A stretch of 31,707 nucleotides of DNA from JAVJSU01 sp040219275 (GTDB taxonomy: Bacteria; Chloroflexota; Anaerolineae; Aggregatilineales; Phototrophicaceae). The stretch lies in assembly GCA_040219275.1 (NCBI GenBank), contig JAVJSU010000016.1, positions 1 through 31,707 of the forward strand, in the 5' to 3' direction. The notes under the pieces were generated by a model, which saw only the letters and a program-made list of their open reading frames with translations, was not told the DNA's origin and did no database searches. Position numbers and translations under genes: made by a program. Shown in pieces: positions 31,569 to 31,707 of this stretch (its first letter is position 1; each line of letters begins with the position of its first letter).

Positions 31569-31707
31569 CAGGGTAATCGCATCAAATTCGAGTGAGCAGT
31601 TGCAACAAGAATGAATTGTCCATTGCAGCGCGGAAACGTTTTTGCCTCAAACTGCTCTTGGTTTTATTCTGTTTGAGTAGATTCAGTGCAATGGTGCGGA
31701 GCACAGC
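31569..31707 (-). mobile_element. End of an ISAs1-family insertion sequence, cut by the window edge
   Basis: The element's right end reads CAGGGTAATCGCATCAAATT inward from 31569. CAGGG is the terminal sequence typical of the ISAs1 family. It lies 13 bp outside the transposase stop codon. The partner inverted repeat and the expected 8-10-bp target duplication would be beyond the window. Confidence 0.7.
31582..31707 (-). CDS. ISAs1-family transposase, C-terminal fragment
   Basis: The minus-strand frame is open from the window edge to TGA at 31584-31582, giving 41 residues. LRTIALNLLKQNKT, then KRFRAAMDNSFLLQLL, matches the conserved C-terminal helix region of ISAs1 (H-repeat) transposases, where an LRxxALNLLK motif and an aromatic/Asp helix close the protein. 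The catalytic DDE residues lie beyond the edge. Position next to a CAGGG terminus supports an intact element end rather than a decayed remnant. Confidence 0.82.
   Translation of the reverse strand, partial: AVLRTIALNLLKQNKTKSSLRQKRFRAAMDNSFLLQLLTRI

Overview
This window reads as a piece of an aerobic, probably Chloroflexota (Anaerolineae-like) bacterial chromosome. The evidence is indirect: secreted proteins with long Pro/Thr tails, a DUF2085 membrane protein, tandem UbiA paralogs, a DHH/CBS/poly(A)-polymerase fusion, XisH/XisI, and TadE/TadG pseudopilus genes with orphan response regulators. Base composition is moderate and fairly even. I see no tRNA, rRNA, CRISPR array or replication origin. 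Both edges lie inside transposase genes: a DDE-type C-terminus at 1-138, and an ISAs1-family C-terminus with its CAGGG terminus at 31569-31707. The sequence may therefore be a whole contig broken at multicopy insertion sequences.

Region 1 (about 140-9800) encodes phenylalanine/tyrosine catabolism. Phenylalanine hydroxylase (+ strand, 317-1027) converges on a long minus-strand operon. In transcription order the operon is: Lrp/AsnC regulator, PLP aminotransferase, 4-hydroxyphenylpyruvate dioxygenase, xisH, xisI, fumarylacetoacetase-family hydrolase, lipocalin-like protein, an unknown 196-aa protein, homogentisate dioxygenase, alpha/beta hydrolase and flavin reductase-like protein. Together these take Phe to Tyr, 4-hydroxyphenylpyruvate, homogentisate and ring-cleavage products, but no recognisable maleylacetoacetate isomerase is present. 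Two exact motifs (a 15-mer and a 10-mer) occur both upstream of the hydroxylase and at the operon promoter, which suggests one local Lrp-type regulator controls both units.

Region 2 (9850-12790, minus) has two exported proteins: a PQQ-like beta-propeller and an M1-type metallopeptidase lipoprotein. Region 3 (12912-14852, plus) has two tandem UbiA prenyltransferase paralogs. Region 4 (15007-19367, plus) starts at a good promoter and carries a small membrane protein, a lipoprotein, a DHH-CBS-poly(A)-polymerase fusion and a GNAT acetyltransferase. A cupin gene with its own terminator follows. Region 5 (20050-23049, plus) is a thiol-redox module: a CcdA-TlpA fusion with an unusual membrane insertion, a second anchored TlpA, and a DUF2085 protein. 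It ends at a strong bidirectional terminator.

Region 6 (23163-31474, minus) has two OmpR-type response regulators, then a TadE-like, a TadG-like (with a von Willebrand A domain interrupted by a long insertion) and a second TadE-like protein. The last is large, with two Cys-bounded repeat domains and Pro/Thr tails. The Tad ATPase and secretion genes are not in the window.

All functional calls rest on motif recognition by eye. Start codons were chosen from ribosome-binding sites and several differ from the longest open frame.
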